From positions 1,814,681 to 1,878,680 of the forward strand of contig JAHNZQ020000308.1 of the NCBI GenBank assembly GCA_019155205.2: DNA of 64,000 bases. The letters run 5' to 3'. Below are positions 40,217-50,945 of this stretch, piece by piece (the first letter of the stretch is position 1; the number at the start of each line of letters is the position of its first letter). The translations under genes and the position numbers were made by a program. This DNA is from Gracilaria vermiculophylla. Its lineage: Eukaryota; Rhodophyta; Florideophyceae; Gracilariales; Gracilariaceae. The notes beneath the pieces are model-generated. The model ran no database searches and was not told the origin of the DNA. It was given only the letters and a program-made list of their open reading frames with translations.

Positions 40217-41882
40217 ATGTCCGACTCAGAACTCTCCGATGCTCCTGACGCATGGTTGTGGAAAGTGATGCAAAAACAGAAGAACCGTGAAATGATCGCA
40301 CGCTTGGAAGATAATCTTACTTCATTTGTACATGATGCCCAACAAACCTCACTTCGTTTCCCGCCCAGAAATGCGTTTCACCGACGAGTATGCCACGCCG
40401 TCGCGCAAAGATATCAGCTTGCGCACAAGTTAGAACCCATGCCCAATGCGCATGTGTCGTCCGATGCCCTACGATTGGTACTTATCAAGACGTCGCAATC
40501 ATCCATCCCCACCCACCGTCTCGAGCATTTTGCAGCACTCCCCTCGCCACCGCAAGCTCAGCAGCCATGTTCTACACAGCAGCAGCAACACCTAGCGACG
40601 AGTTTATCCATGGCACATGTTGACAATTCTCATGCTGATACATCGGCTACTACCTCTAATCCTTTGCCTCAATCACAATCCACCTCCATTCCTGCGCGCT
40701 TCTTGCGAAGGCCCGCAACGGGCAACGCAAATGCTGCACGACCGCGTATTTCGTCCAGTTCATCTTCGCTATCATCAGCCTCTGCTCCTGCTCTTCGAAA
40801 TATCTCCGAAGAAGACTACCGAAAGTAAGTTCATGTGCAACACTTAACACTTTCACTCGGAGGCGCTATTCCCTGGCAGTCATGCATTTCTAACGAAAGC
40901 TTTTTCTATAAGCAGAGCTCGTGCAAGAATATTCAAACCATCCTCGTCTCCTGTAGATATCAACATCACCATGATTTCACAAGTTCCTCAAGATGGTAGG
41001 GATGAACAGCGGCCACTAGAAACACGGGAAGGGCAAAAGGATTCTCTTGAAACCGAGCTTCAGCGGGTGGTGAAACTGAACCCGAATTCTATCGCAAAAG
41101 GTCCGGTGCAAGGCTCAAAAGGCTTTGAACGTCGTCGGAACCGGCGTCAGAGTCCATCTGATTTGAATCAGCGTGCGCCATCATCCCATGTGCTTCAAAC
41201 AACACCTTCGAACACAGAAAAGCCTTTGTCATCGGCACAGTCGCGTCCGAGTGTCTCCCACGAAAATCTGCGCACTCAGTCATCGCGCACAAGAGCTGAT
41301 TCACGCACCCTTGATTTGCGGTCATCATCGAATTCATCGGTGTCTAATCCTCACTCTACATCTGCGTCCGCAAGAAGGAAGCCAGCGTATCCGACAGAAC
41401 CCAGCAATCTTGATCTTCAAGACCCCGATTTTGACCGGCGATATGACAAGTGGGCTGTCCGACATCCGGCCCCACAGCAACCACCACCTCAACATATTCC
41501 CGTTCCAATTTTCAGTCAACTACTCTACCCTTATGCTGTTCAGGCTCCGCATCATGTTCACCCATCAAACATGCACCTTCCACCAGCATCGGTTCCCATG
41601 CAGCAGCCAATTACGCAGTATCAGTCTGTGGTGCATCATCCTTCGAATCTTGTGTTTCACCATACTGGGCACAATGTCCATGAATACGAATCTCGTGTTG
41701 GCACTGCCAATGTCAGTGGGTTTGTCATTAACCGTTCAATGGATGCTGGCGATACTGTCGTGGCAACGTCTCAAGGGTTTGCAAACCACATATCCGCTTC
41801 GACTATCGGAACCCAGGTGGTGCATAGAGCTTCCCCAGCATACGGTCTCGATTCTACTGTGGATTTTCCCCCTTTACAATGA
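40217..41882 (+). CDS. R3H-SUZ RNA-binding protein, two exons
   Basis: Exons 40217-40824 and 40916-41882 join in frame to 524 residues. The intron is 91 bp with donor GTAAGT, branch-like TTCTAAC at 40888-40894 and an AG acceptor. Exon 1 holds the R3H domain (LRFPPRNAFHRRVCHAVAQR, then LVLIKTS). The splice restores a SUZ motif, ISEEDYRK joined to ARARIFKP, as in R3HDM/ARPP21/Encore proteins. These two domains bind single-stranded nucleic acid, usually mRNA. The rest is Ser/Gln/Pro/His-rich and disordered, ending in VDFPPLQ. Without the intron the SUZ motif would be cut, which supports the junction. A role in mRNA stability or translation is inferred from the family. Confidence 0.87.
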
Positions 41883-43688
41883 TCTTCCTCTTTGCCATGT
41901 CGTAGTAAAGTTTCATGTTTGTTCAACCTTTCAGAAGCCCTGTGTTTACAATAAATGTACCAACCCCAATATTCCAATCATTGCACTCAGTGGCCTTGCA
42001 GTGAATAAATCGGTTCGAAAAAACATCGGCCGCCAATGTTTGCCTAGGTGCACCCGTATCGCACTAATGTTGGTGAAATAAATCTTCACTTGGAAGGCAT
42101 GGCTCGACCTATGACTGTGCGTAAGATACGAAGTGGTTTATTACGATGGTGATTTACCTAAAACTGGAAAACACTGTCGAGTGCAAACCATTGTAATTTG
42201 TCGGACCCAGGAGCTAATCCCGGCTCAATGGCGTGATATGTGCTGGGTTGGTAAGGGTGACTATAGAATCGACATGCAACGGAGTTTGTCATGATTCCAA
42301 GCGGTTGGGACTCTTCTTCTGCGGTTGCGACAGAAAGTTTCATCGAGACGGTGGATTTGACAAACTCACGCCCTTTTGACTTTTGACTAAGTTATTCAAC
42401 ACTTGGAAATCTAACGGACGCGAATGCTCGTCGTCGTCCATGCCTACTTACTGTCCTTTTCAAAGCAACTGATGTGAACGACAACGTTCACATTCTAAAG
42501 GGAGCACTGATTGCTTTGCACTTCATCTGTCCTGGCATCAACGGCATTACAACGTTGAGGTCACTTACCGAGGAGAGAACCTCAGTGTCCTGAGCCGGTT
42601 TATTCTACCGTATTCTCTCGCAGTGCAACAGATTCTCTGATTCATCGCTGCAACAGTTTTGGTCGAGGCCCGGAAATAAGAGCAGACATTTGCACGCTGA
42701 GTGGTATCAACATACCCGAAAACTGCATTGTGATGAACTCTTCCAGCCGTGGGCAAGAGGGGAAGTCTAAAGAACGTCATGAGTCTCTTCGAACAAGAAT
42801 AATGCGCAAACTACGCAAAACAACGTCTGGAAACGCAACAAGCTGCGTCTATGCTCCAGCATGGTGCGAAAGAAACAAATGGAGTCGTCACTCGGCTAAA
42901 ACAATCGACCTCGCAAGCGGGGGAGGGCTAAAAAATCTGCTGAGTGATGATTCAGAAGCAACTTCTCCTGTCTTACGACAAGATTACGAATGTGAACAAA
43001 AAATACAAATGCTATGGGGAGAAGGAGATGAAACTCGATCACGTTTATTCTGGTCGCTCGTTAATATTGAAAATAACGGGAGCGATGGAACGAACTAAAA
43101 TCAAAACCGCCATGTTCTCAAGGGCTCGTTTACATGGCAAAAATAGGGAAGTTTTCTGCGGCACGGAGACGCGACCTGATACTGCTAAATGCTCCCAAAT
43201 GCTTCGAGCAAGCAAAAAGCGTCATCACTCTAGCCAATGCTTGACATTCCAAATTTGAGGCCCTAGCTATCTCAATGCAATGAGCATACGAGGGCTGGGA
43301 GTTCCTGTACGCAGCCTGGGGAACCACCTCGAAGCCTGCAGTACTTGACTCCCACCATGATTAAAGTATGTTATACAGTGCAAAGGTGAACGCTATGGGT
43401 ATGTGGTCAATTTTTGTGGTTGAAAATTCATATAGATTGCAGCGGAGTGCAAAATCGAATCGTTTGATCTCCCCGTAGTGGGATTGTAGTGTGTACACGT
43501 ACGGGACTTGCATAGTTCGGAGGAGAAACCTTGAGACACACATGACCTTCGTCTCCCACCACGTTTGAAACTGAAGCTGGTGTGTGCTGTTCAGCCGTTA
43601 CTTTTGCTTTTTCCGCAGTGTCACAGGTCATCATATTCTTCAGTGCATTGTTCGCTAGACTATCCGCATCAAGTTCAGCCTTGTCGGA
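41883..43688. other. Intergenic between R3H and Deg1 genes
   Basis: About 1.8 kb. Apart from the hypothetical frame at 42733-43098, nothing is supported. The last 150 bp should contain the Deg1 promoter and leader. Confidence 0.45.
42733..43098 (+). CDS. Doubtful hypothetical protein
   Basis: A 121-codon frame in a gap with no better candidate. It is Lys/Arg-rich near the start (LRTRIMRKLRKTTSG) with a more acidic C-terminal half. No domain, no relatives recognised, and no splice sites that clearly extend it. It may be random. Confidence 0.22.
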   Translation: MNSSSRGQEGKSKERHESLRTRIMRKLRKTTSGNATSCVYAPAWCERNKWSRHSAKTIDLASGGGLKNLLSDDSEATSPVLRQDYECEQKIQMLWGEGDETRSRLFWSLVNIENNGSDGTN

Positions 43689-44978
43689 ATGCCATCAGCA
43701 GCTTTTGTTGCCTCGATCAGGATTTCTTTTAGACATGACGAGAGTAGCTGTCCTCATCTGCTTAAGAAATGCGTTACGCAGCGCTGTCCCTTTGGGATGC
43801 GCTATATTCCACGGCGCAAAGGTGTTTTCATGTTCGACAATTCAAAGCGCGGATCACAGCGGTTAGCTGCGCTTGTAGCAGGTGTCATCATCGGTGCATG
43901 CTCCGCAATAGCTGTTGAAAACCTACATCTACTGGAGCACAAATCTGCCCAGGCGTATGTTCAATCCTCGCCTAGAACTTCAGTTGATAGTCTCTCTGAT
44001 TACAATCCATCAGAGGTTTCCGTAATATCTCTCTTCGAGAAGGCCACCAAATCTGTGGCATACGTCACCACCTACACCGAATCACGGTCTGGGTTCTCTC
44101 TCAACCCGATGGAAACTCCTGCTGGTACGGGAAGCGGAATTGTGTGGGATAAACAGGGTCGCATTGTGACAAACTTCCATGTGATTCGAGCGGCAAGCGG
44201 TGCAAAGATTACCTTGGCAAACAAGAAGACTTACGATGCGGAGCTGGTCGGTACCTCTGCTGATGACGATGTAGCAGTTCTGAAGATCAAAGCGCCTGCA
44301 GAAGACCTTGAACCTGTCGAAATAGGTAGTAGTGGGAACCTTCGAGTTGGGCAGATGACGTACGCGATTGGTAACCCATTTGGATTAGATCATACTTTGA
44401 CCACTGGTGTTCTCTCTGGTTTAGGTCGTGAAATGAAAAGCCCAACTGGTCGTACCATTTCGAACGTGATCCAGACTGAAGCAAGTATTAATCCGGGAAA
44501 CAGCGGAGGTCCTTTGATTGATGCTAGGGGCAGGCTAATAGGCATGAACACAGCTATATACTCCCCAAGCGGTGCCTCTGCAGGTGTTGGATTTGCTATA
44601 CCAGTTGACACTCTCAAAGTTATTGCAAATGCTCTAATTGAAAATGGTCGAATCGTCAGACCTGTGATTGGAATCAGCTACCTGGAAAGCAGTCAAGCCA
44701 GAGCGCTAGGGATTGAGAAGGGAGTTTTAGTACTGGATGTTCCTGAGGGCAGTGAGGCAAAGCGAGCTGGTCTAAGAGGTACCTCCCGGATGACATTTGG
44801 TAGTATTGAATTGGGTGATATAATAATTGGTATCGACAACGATGATGTTGGCAATGAAGGTGATTTGTTCAAGGCGTTAGATAAGCACAAAGTTGGGGAC
44901 GTTGTGAAGATTAGGGTCATGAATAATTCGGACGGGGAACGGACATTGCCATTGAGGCTATCAGCATCACAGAGATGA
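43689..44978 (+). CDS. DEG1: Deg1/HtrA-type serine protease, probably plastid (thylakoid lumen)
   Basis: The protein has 429 residues. The catalytic triad is intact: His164 in TNFHVI, Asp194 in DDDVAVL and Ser272 in GNSGGP. Segments NPFGLDHTLTTGVLSGL and AIYSPSGASAGVGF are typical of plant Deg1. One PDZ domain covers about 305-425. The leader looks bipartite: a Ser/Arg-rich start, a hydrophobic stretch (LAALVAGVIIGACSAIAV, about 59-76) and an AQA-like cleavage site near 89, consistent with delivery to the lumen. Known role of Deg1: degradation and repair of photosystem II and other lumen proteins. Another ATG (Met37 or Met48) could start translation. Converges with the RabGGTase beta gene, 163 bp apart. 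Confidence 0.9.
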   Translation: MPSAAFVASIRISFRHDESSCPHLLKKCVTQRCPFGMRYIPRRKGVFMFDNSKRGSQRLAALVAGVIIGACSAIAVENLHLLEHKSAQAYVQSSPRTSVDSLSDYNPSEVSVISLFEKATKSVAYVTTYTESRSGFSLNPMETPAGTGSGIVWDKQGRIVTNFHVIRAASGAKITLANKKTYDAELVGTSADDDVAVLKIKAPAEDLEPVEIGSSGNLRVGQMTYAIGNPFGLDHTLTTGVLSGLGREMKSPTGRTISNVIQTEASINPGNSGGPLIDARGRLIGMNTAIYSPSGASAGVGFAIPVDTLKVIANALIENGRIVRPVIGISYLESSQARALGIEKGVLVLDVPEGSEAKRAGLRGTSRMTFGSIELGDIIIGIDNDDVGNEGDLFKALDKHKVGDVVKIRVMNNSDGERTLPLRLSASQR

Positions 44979-45141
44979 ACAAGGGTTTCGATTTTGTCTG
45001 ATGATATAAACTATTGTTACTTACTTAATTGAGAGAGAATTAGAACTTGATAAACTGGAGGCCGCACGCACGCAGACCAACGTCGTTTGAGAAGGTTCGT
45101 TCCGAACATGCAACTGATTTTCATCATTTTGCGGACTCGTT

Positions 45142-46128
45142 TTAGTCAGCGTCCTTCAATCGACGAACGACATCTTCTGTCAGTGCCCATGCTGCATCGA
45201 TTTTTGCTAAATTATGGTTTCCCATGAGGGAAAGACCGGCCAGCGCAAAGAATGTGTGAAACACATCAGGCATATCTCCTGGTCTGTCAGCAAATCCGCC
45301 GTCAACATCATCTGCACTTCGGATTATAAAGTGGATGAGCTTGTTCCCATCAATCCAGTCAACATGGCCCAACATACACAGACTTGATAAAACCCACCAG
45401 GAATAACATACATCTTCAAGTTTGTCAGGTCTACCGTTGAGCCCTCCGCATGGCAGTTGTCTTTCGCAAAGCCAGAGAGATAGTCGTTCTTTTTCATCGT
45501 CTTCTATACGATCCAAGGCGCCCGCCAGACAAAGTGCACCGACGCAGCAGAATATCTGACCTGCATGACTCTCCGCGCCTGCAATGCATCCGAAACCCCC
45601 GTCAAAGTTCTGACAGCTTAAAACGTAGCTAACAGCATTAGATACATCAATCATATGCGTTCTTCTCAGGATTCTCGCACAGAGTAAAGCACAGTAACTG
45701 AACCGGGTATCAATTTCTCCCCACCTGTCACCAGAAAAGCTGCCATCGCTCTGTTGCAAGGACACAATGTGGTTCATAATCTGGTCTGGATTAACAAGAT
45801 CAAGGCGATCATATATGGCTAAAATTTGAAGGGCGGACAAAGTGTAAAGCAAATGTGGATCTTGATCACTGTTTCCCCCAAAGGCACCCACATCTGGATG
45901 ATAGCAACTCATAACGTACTCCAAGATGGGTTCTCTGGGAAGAACATCAAGCTCGTGCATGAGACATAGTGAGGATAGAGCCCAATACACCCCAGACAGT
46001 CGCTTATGATCCGTGAAGTAAAGTGCATCGGTAGTTTTGGTTTTTTTCTCGAGGCCAACTATGTAGGCTACGTGTTTGTTCCGATCAAAGCTGTCGACAA
46101 TCCCGGCCTTTTCTTTCTTTGTGTCCAT
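45142..46128 (-). CDS. RABGGTB: Rab geranylgeranyltransferase beta subunit
   Basis: The protein has 328 residues from the ATG at 46128, close to the roughly 330 of animal and yeast (Bet2) proteins. It consists of repeated alpha-alpha barrel units with the prenyltransferase QxxDGxFxG-type turns (QQSDGSFSGDRWGEIDTRFS, QNFDGGFG, GGLNGRPDKLEDVCYSWW). Zinc ligands are present: Asp239 and Cys241 in LEDVCYSWW and His291 in DVFHTFFAL, the same positions as in the rat enzyme to within one residue. With the alpha subunit and Rab escort protein it geranylgeranylates Rab GTPases for membrane traffic. The motif WWVLSSL and the length separate it from farnesyltransferase beta and GGTase-I beta. Confidence 0.95.
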   Translation of the reverse strand: MDTKKEKAGIVDSFDRNKHVAYIVGLEKKTKTTDALYFTDHKRLSGVYWALSSLCLMHELDVLPREPILEYVMSCYHPDVGAFGGNSDQDPHLLYTLSALQILAIYDRLDLVNPDQIMNHIVSLQQSDGSFSGDRWGEIDTRFSYCALLCARILRRTHMIDVSNAVSYVLSCQNFDGGFGCIAGAESHAGQIFCCVGALCLAGALDRIEDDEKERLSLWLCERQLPCGGLNGRPDKLEDVCYSWWVLSSLCMLGHVDWIDGNKLIHFIIRSADDVDGGFADRPGDMPDVFHTFFALAGLSLMGNHNLAKIDAAWALTEDVVRRLKDAD

Positions 46129-47253
46129 AATGTCGAGCAAGTTGCAATACAGCTTCGCATAAGTTGGGTTACGATTGCGACGTACGTTACATATCAGTTG
46201 CAGAGTACGGACTAATGTTGTGGTGGAAATAAATACAGCGTGAAAGTATTTGTGAATTCGATTCTAATTGCTAGTGACAGGTTTCGCACGCTGCATCTGC
46301 TAAACCGGTAGCTAGTGAATATCCAATTTTATGATAAATTATGATGCATGGGAACCCATTAGGGACCCTGCTCCGAAGCGTATCGAAGGGCGTTTCTGAT
46401 TCCTCTACGGGTTTGATGACTGTTGATATCCAACGTTATCGTGGCTACTATCATTACTACCAACACCAACACGAAAAGCAAACCCATGGCTCTGCTATAT
46501 ACTATCTTTCTTTGTTTTGTTTCATTTATGCGTGGAGAGAGCAACGTCTTAAGCCCTGTATGCGGGTTTTGCAATTAACTGCCAGACCCCAGCTCCATGA
46601 ACCAGAAAGGGTTTCGCTGCGATTGCGCACTAGCGGTGAAGAAGGACTGTAGCCACGTGATGATGCGTTGTTCCAAGAAAATGCGAGCCGTCGACAAATT
46701 TTTCGCAGTCACCGGAGTCGCAGCTGCAAATCGGTAAGAACACTCACTAGGGAAGCACCACAAAGGGTTCTGGCCTTCTTGAGGAAAGAGAAATATCTTT
46801 AGGATAGGTATCTCCTGTGCTAGGAATTAAAGCACAACGTTTACATTAAAGAAGAAGAAGAAGAAGAAGAACTGCCAGAAAAGAAAAAGAACTCAACGGA
46901 GCGAAAGGCGATTTGGGAAAAGCGCGACGTACAGAAGGGCAGTCTGGACGACAAAATGAATTCGTTCTACTGCTAACATGTCTGCCGCCACCACGCACCC
47001 AGGTTTATGTTCTGACGAAGATGAGCAAGTCCAGCTTCAATGAATCGAGGCAGTATTTTAACTCCTGGGAATGATACAAGTGAAGCCTGTGTCCTCCCGT
47101 AACCAAGCTTTCTCTGTCCGCCGTTCTTGCCATCGTTGTTCTCTTTGCTGTTCTCCCCCAACCTGTTAAACACTCTTATTTGTTGTAGGATTAGCACTTG
47201 ACATCAGGAAAGGAACCGACAAGGCTTTGTGACCGAGTTCCCAGACGCGAAAC
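46129..47253. other. Intergenic between two minus-strand genes
   Basis: About 1.1 kb. A minus-strand frame ending at 46359 includes a hydrophobic stretch (MGLLFVLVLVVMIVATIT) that could be a tiny membrane protein or an exon, but it is unsupported. A (GAA)7 run is listed separately. Confidence 0.4.
46851..46871 (+). repeat. (GAA)7 microsatellite
   Basis: Seven perfect GAA units in non-coding sequence, followed by further purine-rich sequence to about 46930. Confidence 0.85.
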
Positions 47254-48753
47254 TCACAAAGAATCACAGTGTGTGACCCTTAAATGATCCAAAAAACAGC
47301 GTGGACAATAACTTTGCCTGGTTCTGTTTCCATCATTATTCCATCTTTCTAGGTGAATACAACCATCATCGGCCCACTTCATCACTCTTCTCCACCGCCC
47401 TCTAAACCCTTCGAATTGCTGCCCTTCCATGCTCATGTAAGTCTCATCGGGTTCATCAACTTTAAGAACTTTCTTGGGACGCCCTTTGGTCATCACGCTA
47501 GCCCCCCCCGCTTCGTTCTTGGCAACAAAATCCTCCCAGCTTCGCTTTGAGTAATGGACAAGCATTGCATTATGCCGTAGAGTTTGGGGATCAAGCTCCA
47601 AACTAGTGTTCCAGTACGTTTTGCAACCTCGTCCCTCTACCATGTGAATTCGGTGCCAAGTCCACTCGAAATCTGTATCAATCGCAACCTTGCCCAGTTT
47701 AATCTTTTGCCCTTTTTCTCGTAGTGTATAAAGATCAGGAAGACTTCCTTTAGGACGCTTCACGAAACCATTATTTACCATCATTAAAAAATGAAACACG
47801 ATCTGCGCATATCCTTCTTCGCGTCGACTTAAGATATACCGTTTGAGGGAGTTACGTCGCCTATCACCAACCATAACGTACTCATCTGCATCAAAAAACG
47901 CGACAAATCTGCATCGATTTGGAGCCGCTAGCAAGAAATGATTGTTGCTTTGCATTTGGGAACGAGACCAGGGCCAAGGTACCACCTCCGCTAAATTGGT
48001 ATCAATGTATCGGCTTAGTGGTTTCCCAGCGTTGTTTTCGTATATATAGAAGTAGTCCACACCCATACGTCTGTAATAGGCCATCCAATCGGAAAGCAGA
48101 AATGGATATTGTCGCATAGCAGTCATCATGCAGAGTTGATAACGAGACTTACCGGAAGTGTCCATCATATGATTTCGCCATCTGACCGCTGTGCGTATGG
48201 CTGCTAATTGAGACGGCATGTTGGTGGGAATGGGTGTTCGTTCAGAAAGTATGCTAATATCTTCCGGAAGCACGGTAAAATCCTCACCTTTGACATGCTG
48301 TGTGGTGTTGATTGCATTTCGCAGAGTTTCATCAAAATGCAGAAGCACGGTAAGCGCAGCATCATGTACCATATAAGAGGAATGCACGAGACAAACAGTC
48401 ATCTCAGGACGCTTCTCAACTGCAGAGACAATGTGGGTTCCAATCATACAACCAACTGGGGAGAATGAACGTCCGTAGGTGTCGGTATGAACGCCAGTGG
48501 TGAACAAAGTAAGACGCACAGACGCCCCATTGAGACGAGCATGAAGCGAAATGGTCAGAGGACGTTTCCAATCGTTCAACACTGGAGGATAAGTCGGACT
48601 TTTGTGAGAAAGAAGGGGAGAGAGTCGAGGGGGTGTTGATGTGGGGAGAAATTTGAACAGATTAGCTGCTATAATGAGGGTTATAATGACGTAAAGTATG
48701 TTTATGATTGGAAATGAAGCACGTGTTTTTGATGGAGTAGTTGGCCATTTCAT
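47254..48753 (-). CDS. GT92-type (DUF23) membrane glycosyltransferase
   Basis: The protein has 499 residues from the ATG at 48753. A single transmembrane anchor near residues 14-33 (IINILYVIITLIIAANLF) gives type II topology typical of Golgi enzymes. The catalytic domain matches glycosyltransferase family 92: LLSDWMAYYRRMGVDYFYIYE, a nucleotide-sugar/metal motif DAD at 288-290 in FVAFFDADEYV, then a long region with HRIHMVEGRGCKTYW and HNAMLVHYSKRSWEDF. Family members in animals and plants transfer galactose, for example to core fucose or pectic galactan; the acceptor here is unknown. In an alga, cell-wall galactan or N-glycan modification are candidates. No signs of truncation. Confidence 0.85.
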   Translation of the reverse strand: MKWPTTPSKTRASFPIINILYVIITLIIAANLFKFLPTSTPPRLSPLLSHKSPTYPPVLNDWKRPLTISLHARLNGASVRLTLFTTGVHTDTYGRSFSPVGCMIGTHIVSAVEKRPEMTVCLVHSSYMVHDAALTVLLHFDETLRNAINTTQHVKGEDFTVLPEDISILSERTPIPTNMPSQLAAIRTAVRWRNHMMDTSGKSRYQLCMMTAMRQYPFLLSDWMAYYRRMGVDYFYIYENNAGKPLSRYIDTNLAEVVPWPWSRSQMQSNNHFLLAAPNRCRFVAFFDADEYVMVGDRRRNSLKRYILSRREEGYAQIVFHFLMMVNNGFVKRPKGSLPDLYTLREKGQKIKLGKVAIDTDFEWTWHRIHMVEGRGCKTYWNTSLELDPQTLRHNAMLVHYSKRSWEDFVAKNEAGGASVMTKGRPKKVLKVDEPDETYMSMEGQQFEGFRGRWRRVMKWADDGCIHLERWNNDGNRTRQSYCPRCFLDHLRVTHCDSL

Positions 48754-49880
48754 TTCGACGATTTGCACACAGAAATGTTAATGGAAGGAATAGAACCCGG
48801 AAATATAGCCAAATTGTGAGCGGAATTTAGTACACAAACCGAAGAACAAGAAGGTTGTGAGTGCGAAGTGCTATTCGGTTCAATGGGTAGGTCTACTTTG
48901 GTCAAACAGGGATGATCATGGATAAGACAGGGAGAATTGTGAAGGTACTCTATACTGGTACCATACTGTCAAGTATCATAGTAAGCGTGAAGCTCCGGAA
49001 GGACGAAGGAATTTCATGGAGGAACTTGAATTGTATATGGTTGGCTACCAATGAAAATTGTGAAATATGTATCCTCTGGTCAAGCGGCTGCCTGATAACG
49101 TACTACCCACTGCCAGTATGTCAGCCCTTGCAACCGGGTGACAACGTTGTATACATGCGGATTTGAATCGAAGGGAAAATGGGCATCTATAAATCCATAC
49201 GAGGTTGAATTTTTCATTGATGATGTCATGTTGCCGTAGTTCTCTAACAGGCAGCAAGGTTTTTTTCCAGTAGTGGCTTCACGCTGCCATGAGGTGTGTA
49301 AGCTCTCCATGCATACGCTCACTTTCGACGGTTTTTGCAGTTGTACTTAAGACCTGTGAACTAGGACCCTATGCAGGTGCTTCAGCTCCAAATAAGCTGC
49401 ATTTATTGCTGCATAATGTAACCTGGCTCGAGTTACGCAACAGTTGAGTGTACCGTTGCAGTATGTCATTGCAGTGCTAGAGACTTCACACCCAAAAATA
49501 TACTCATGCAGACTCGTTCGTTAAGACAATTCGTTTACTGTAGCAACGTGGGGTAGCCTTGGTACTTACGCAGATAACTGTGATCTGGAGCCAGGAAACA
49601 TTTGCACCGCTGAAATATCATTAGCCGTCATTTTGTCTGTTACTGTAATTCAAACATGCGTATTATGCCCTTGATACAATGGCTGCAACATAGAAAGAAA
49701 CTCGTGTTCAACTTGTACACAGCAGCCCAGAGATGCATTGGGGCTTATGTTGTCATCGCCACCAGAAACCAGAATTGTCGCGTCGCCCCCTTCGCGACTC
49801 CGCGCTCTCAGATCATTATCCGAAATCACATCATTCAAGAACAGAGTTATCTAGTTCCGCGCGGCTTTCGTGGAACAGTC
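48754..49880. other. Intergenic between GT92 and NDUFB10 genes (divergent)
   Basis: About 1.1 kb holding the upstream regions of both genes. Frames here are short and motif-free. Confidence 0.5.
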
Positions 49881-50369
49881 ATGTCTTCGCTGAAGGAGTC
49901 TCCTGAGAGAAGACAATACAAGCGTGTTGCTAATCTATCAAGAAAAGATCCAGAAGCCCCTCTTTTCGATGCCATACTTGCCGTACGTTCTCTACTCCTC
50001 ATATTGCAAGAAATGTCACAGAGTAAATAGCGTTTGAACGTCCTGATTAACATTTTCAAGTGCTCCGGGATCAGTAGCGTGAGCAAAGAACGCGCGAAGC
50101 AATGGTTGCTGTTGAGGAGACCAAGCTTTTAGCCGAGAAGTTGAAGGTCCGTAAACATATTTCTCTCTTTCACGAGTACACATCAAGGTAGAGTTTTTGT
50201 ACCAAGTCTAACGACGTGCCTTTGCCTTTTCACTAAAAAACAGGAATGCTATCGCAAAGAAGGGGTCAACCATTTTGTTAAATGCGAGCAGATAGCACGA
50301 GCGTACATGAAGCGTATCTCTACACCAGGGTTTCAGGATTCCCCGGTTGAGATGAGTGATATTCAGTGA
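49881..50369 (+). CDS. NDUFB10: Complex I subunit NDUFB10 (PDSW), three exons
   Basis: Exons 49881-49982, 50078-50146 and 50244-50369 join in frame to 98 residues, close to the 105 or so of the plant protein. Introns are 95 and 97 bp. Intron 1 starts GTACGT and ends CAGTAG with TGATTAAC as a branch candidate; intron 2 starts GTCCGT and ends AACAG. The spliced protein has PEAPLFDAILA joined to REQRTREAMVAVEETKLLAEKLK, then ECYRKEGVNHFVKCEQIARAY. This reproduces the family core, a long helix followed by CYRxEGVNHxxKC with its paired cysteines. The subunit belongs to the membrane arm of mitochondrial NADH:ubiquinone oxidoreductase. No single frame shows it, so it is easily missed. A 5' extension in the same frame is not needed. 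Confidence 0.88.
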
Positions 50370-50945
50370 TTTTTACCTTTCAAGCGGCTGAATCACACAA
50401 AATGTTGTCTTGCCTTCTTTTATTTAGGACGTGTTTACAGCAACGTGATTGCAGCGCTCTGACATGGAGATAAAATTGTACCGCCGTCATGGAATTCTTC
50501 TGATCTGTTACAGCGCTACATTTTCATATCTACCATGTAAGGGGAACTACTACATTACCACGCCCTTCACAGTGTTTGACATCATGATTACTTGTATGTG
50601 AGAAATATCAAATTTCGTGTTTGTGGTTAGCTTGCAGAGTTGCCTCTTTTTGCATCAATTCATTCCATGGATTCAATGCTTTTATTGGTGCAGAAAGGCA
50701 TCCGAGGGAAGCCTTAGAGACCTGTTCGATTAAACTACACAGCTCTAAAAAATCGTGGTGGTATTGAACTGACCGAGTTGTGGATTCAGCATCACGACCT
50801 ATTGCTTCCTGCTGTTGAAGTATTTTGAAGGATCCTCTACCAAATGCTGTCGTGCCACAACGGAATCGCTCTCGTTTGTTCTGCTTTGCAGTAGTTTCAT
50901 AACATTTATCTCATCTGGCTGTAGAGTACTCATGTATCATCTCAG
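50370..50945. other. Intergenic, no gene seen
   Basis: About 580 bp between two plus-strand genes; it should hold the NDUFB10 3' end and the next promoter. Confidence 0.55.

Noticed and set aside
41173..42081. Plus-strand frame of 302 codons within R3H exon 2
   Set aside because: Alternative frame of a Ser/Gln/His-rich disordered region; the R3H-SUZ frame is supported by domains and by the splice junction.
43582..43866. Alternative frame with hydrophobic start overlapping the Deg1 leader
   Set aside because: The Deg1 frame continues upstream with its own plausible leader; this frame stops before the protease domain.
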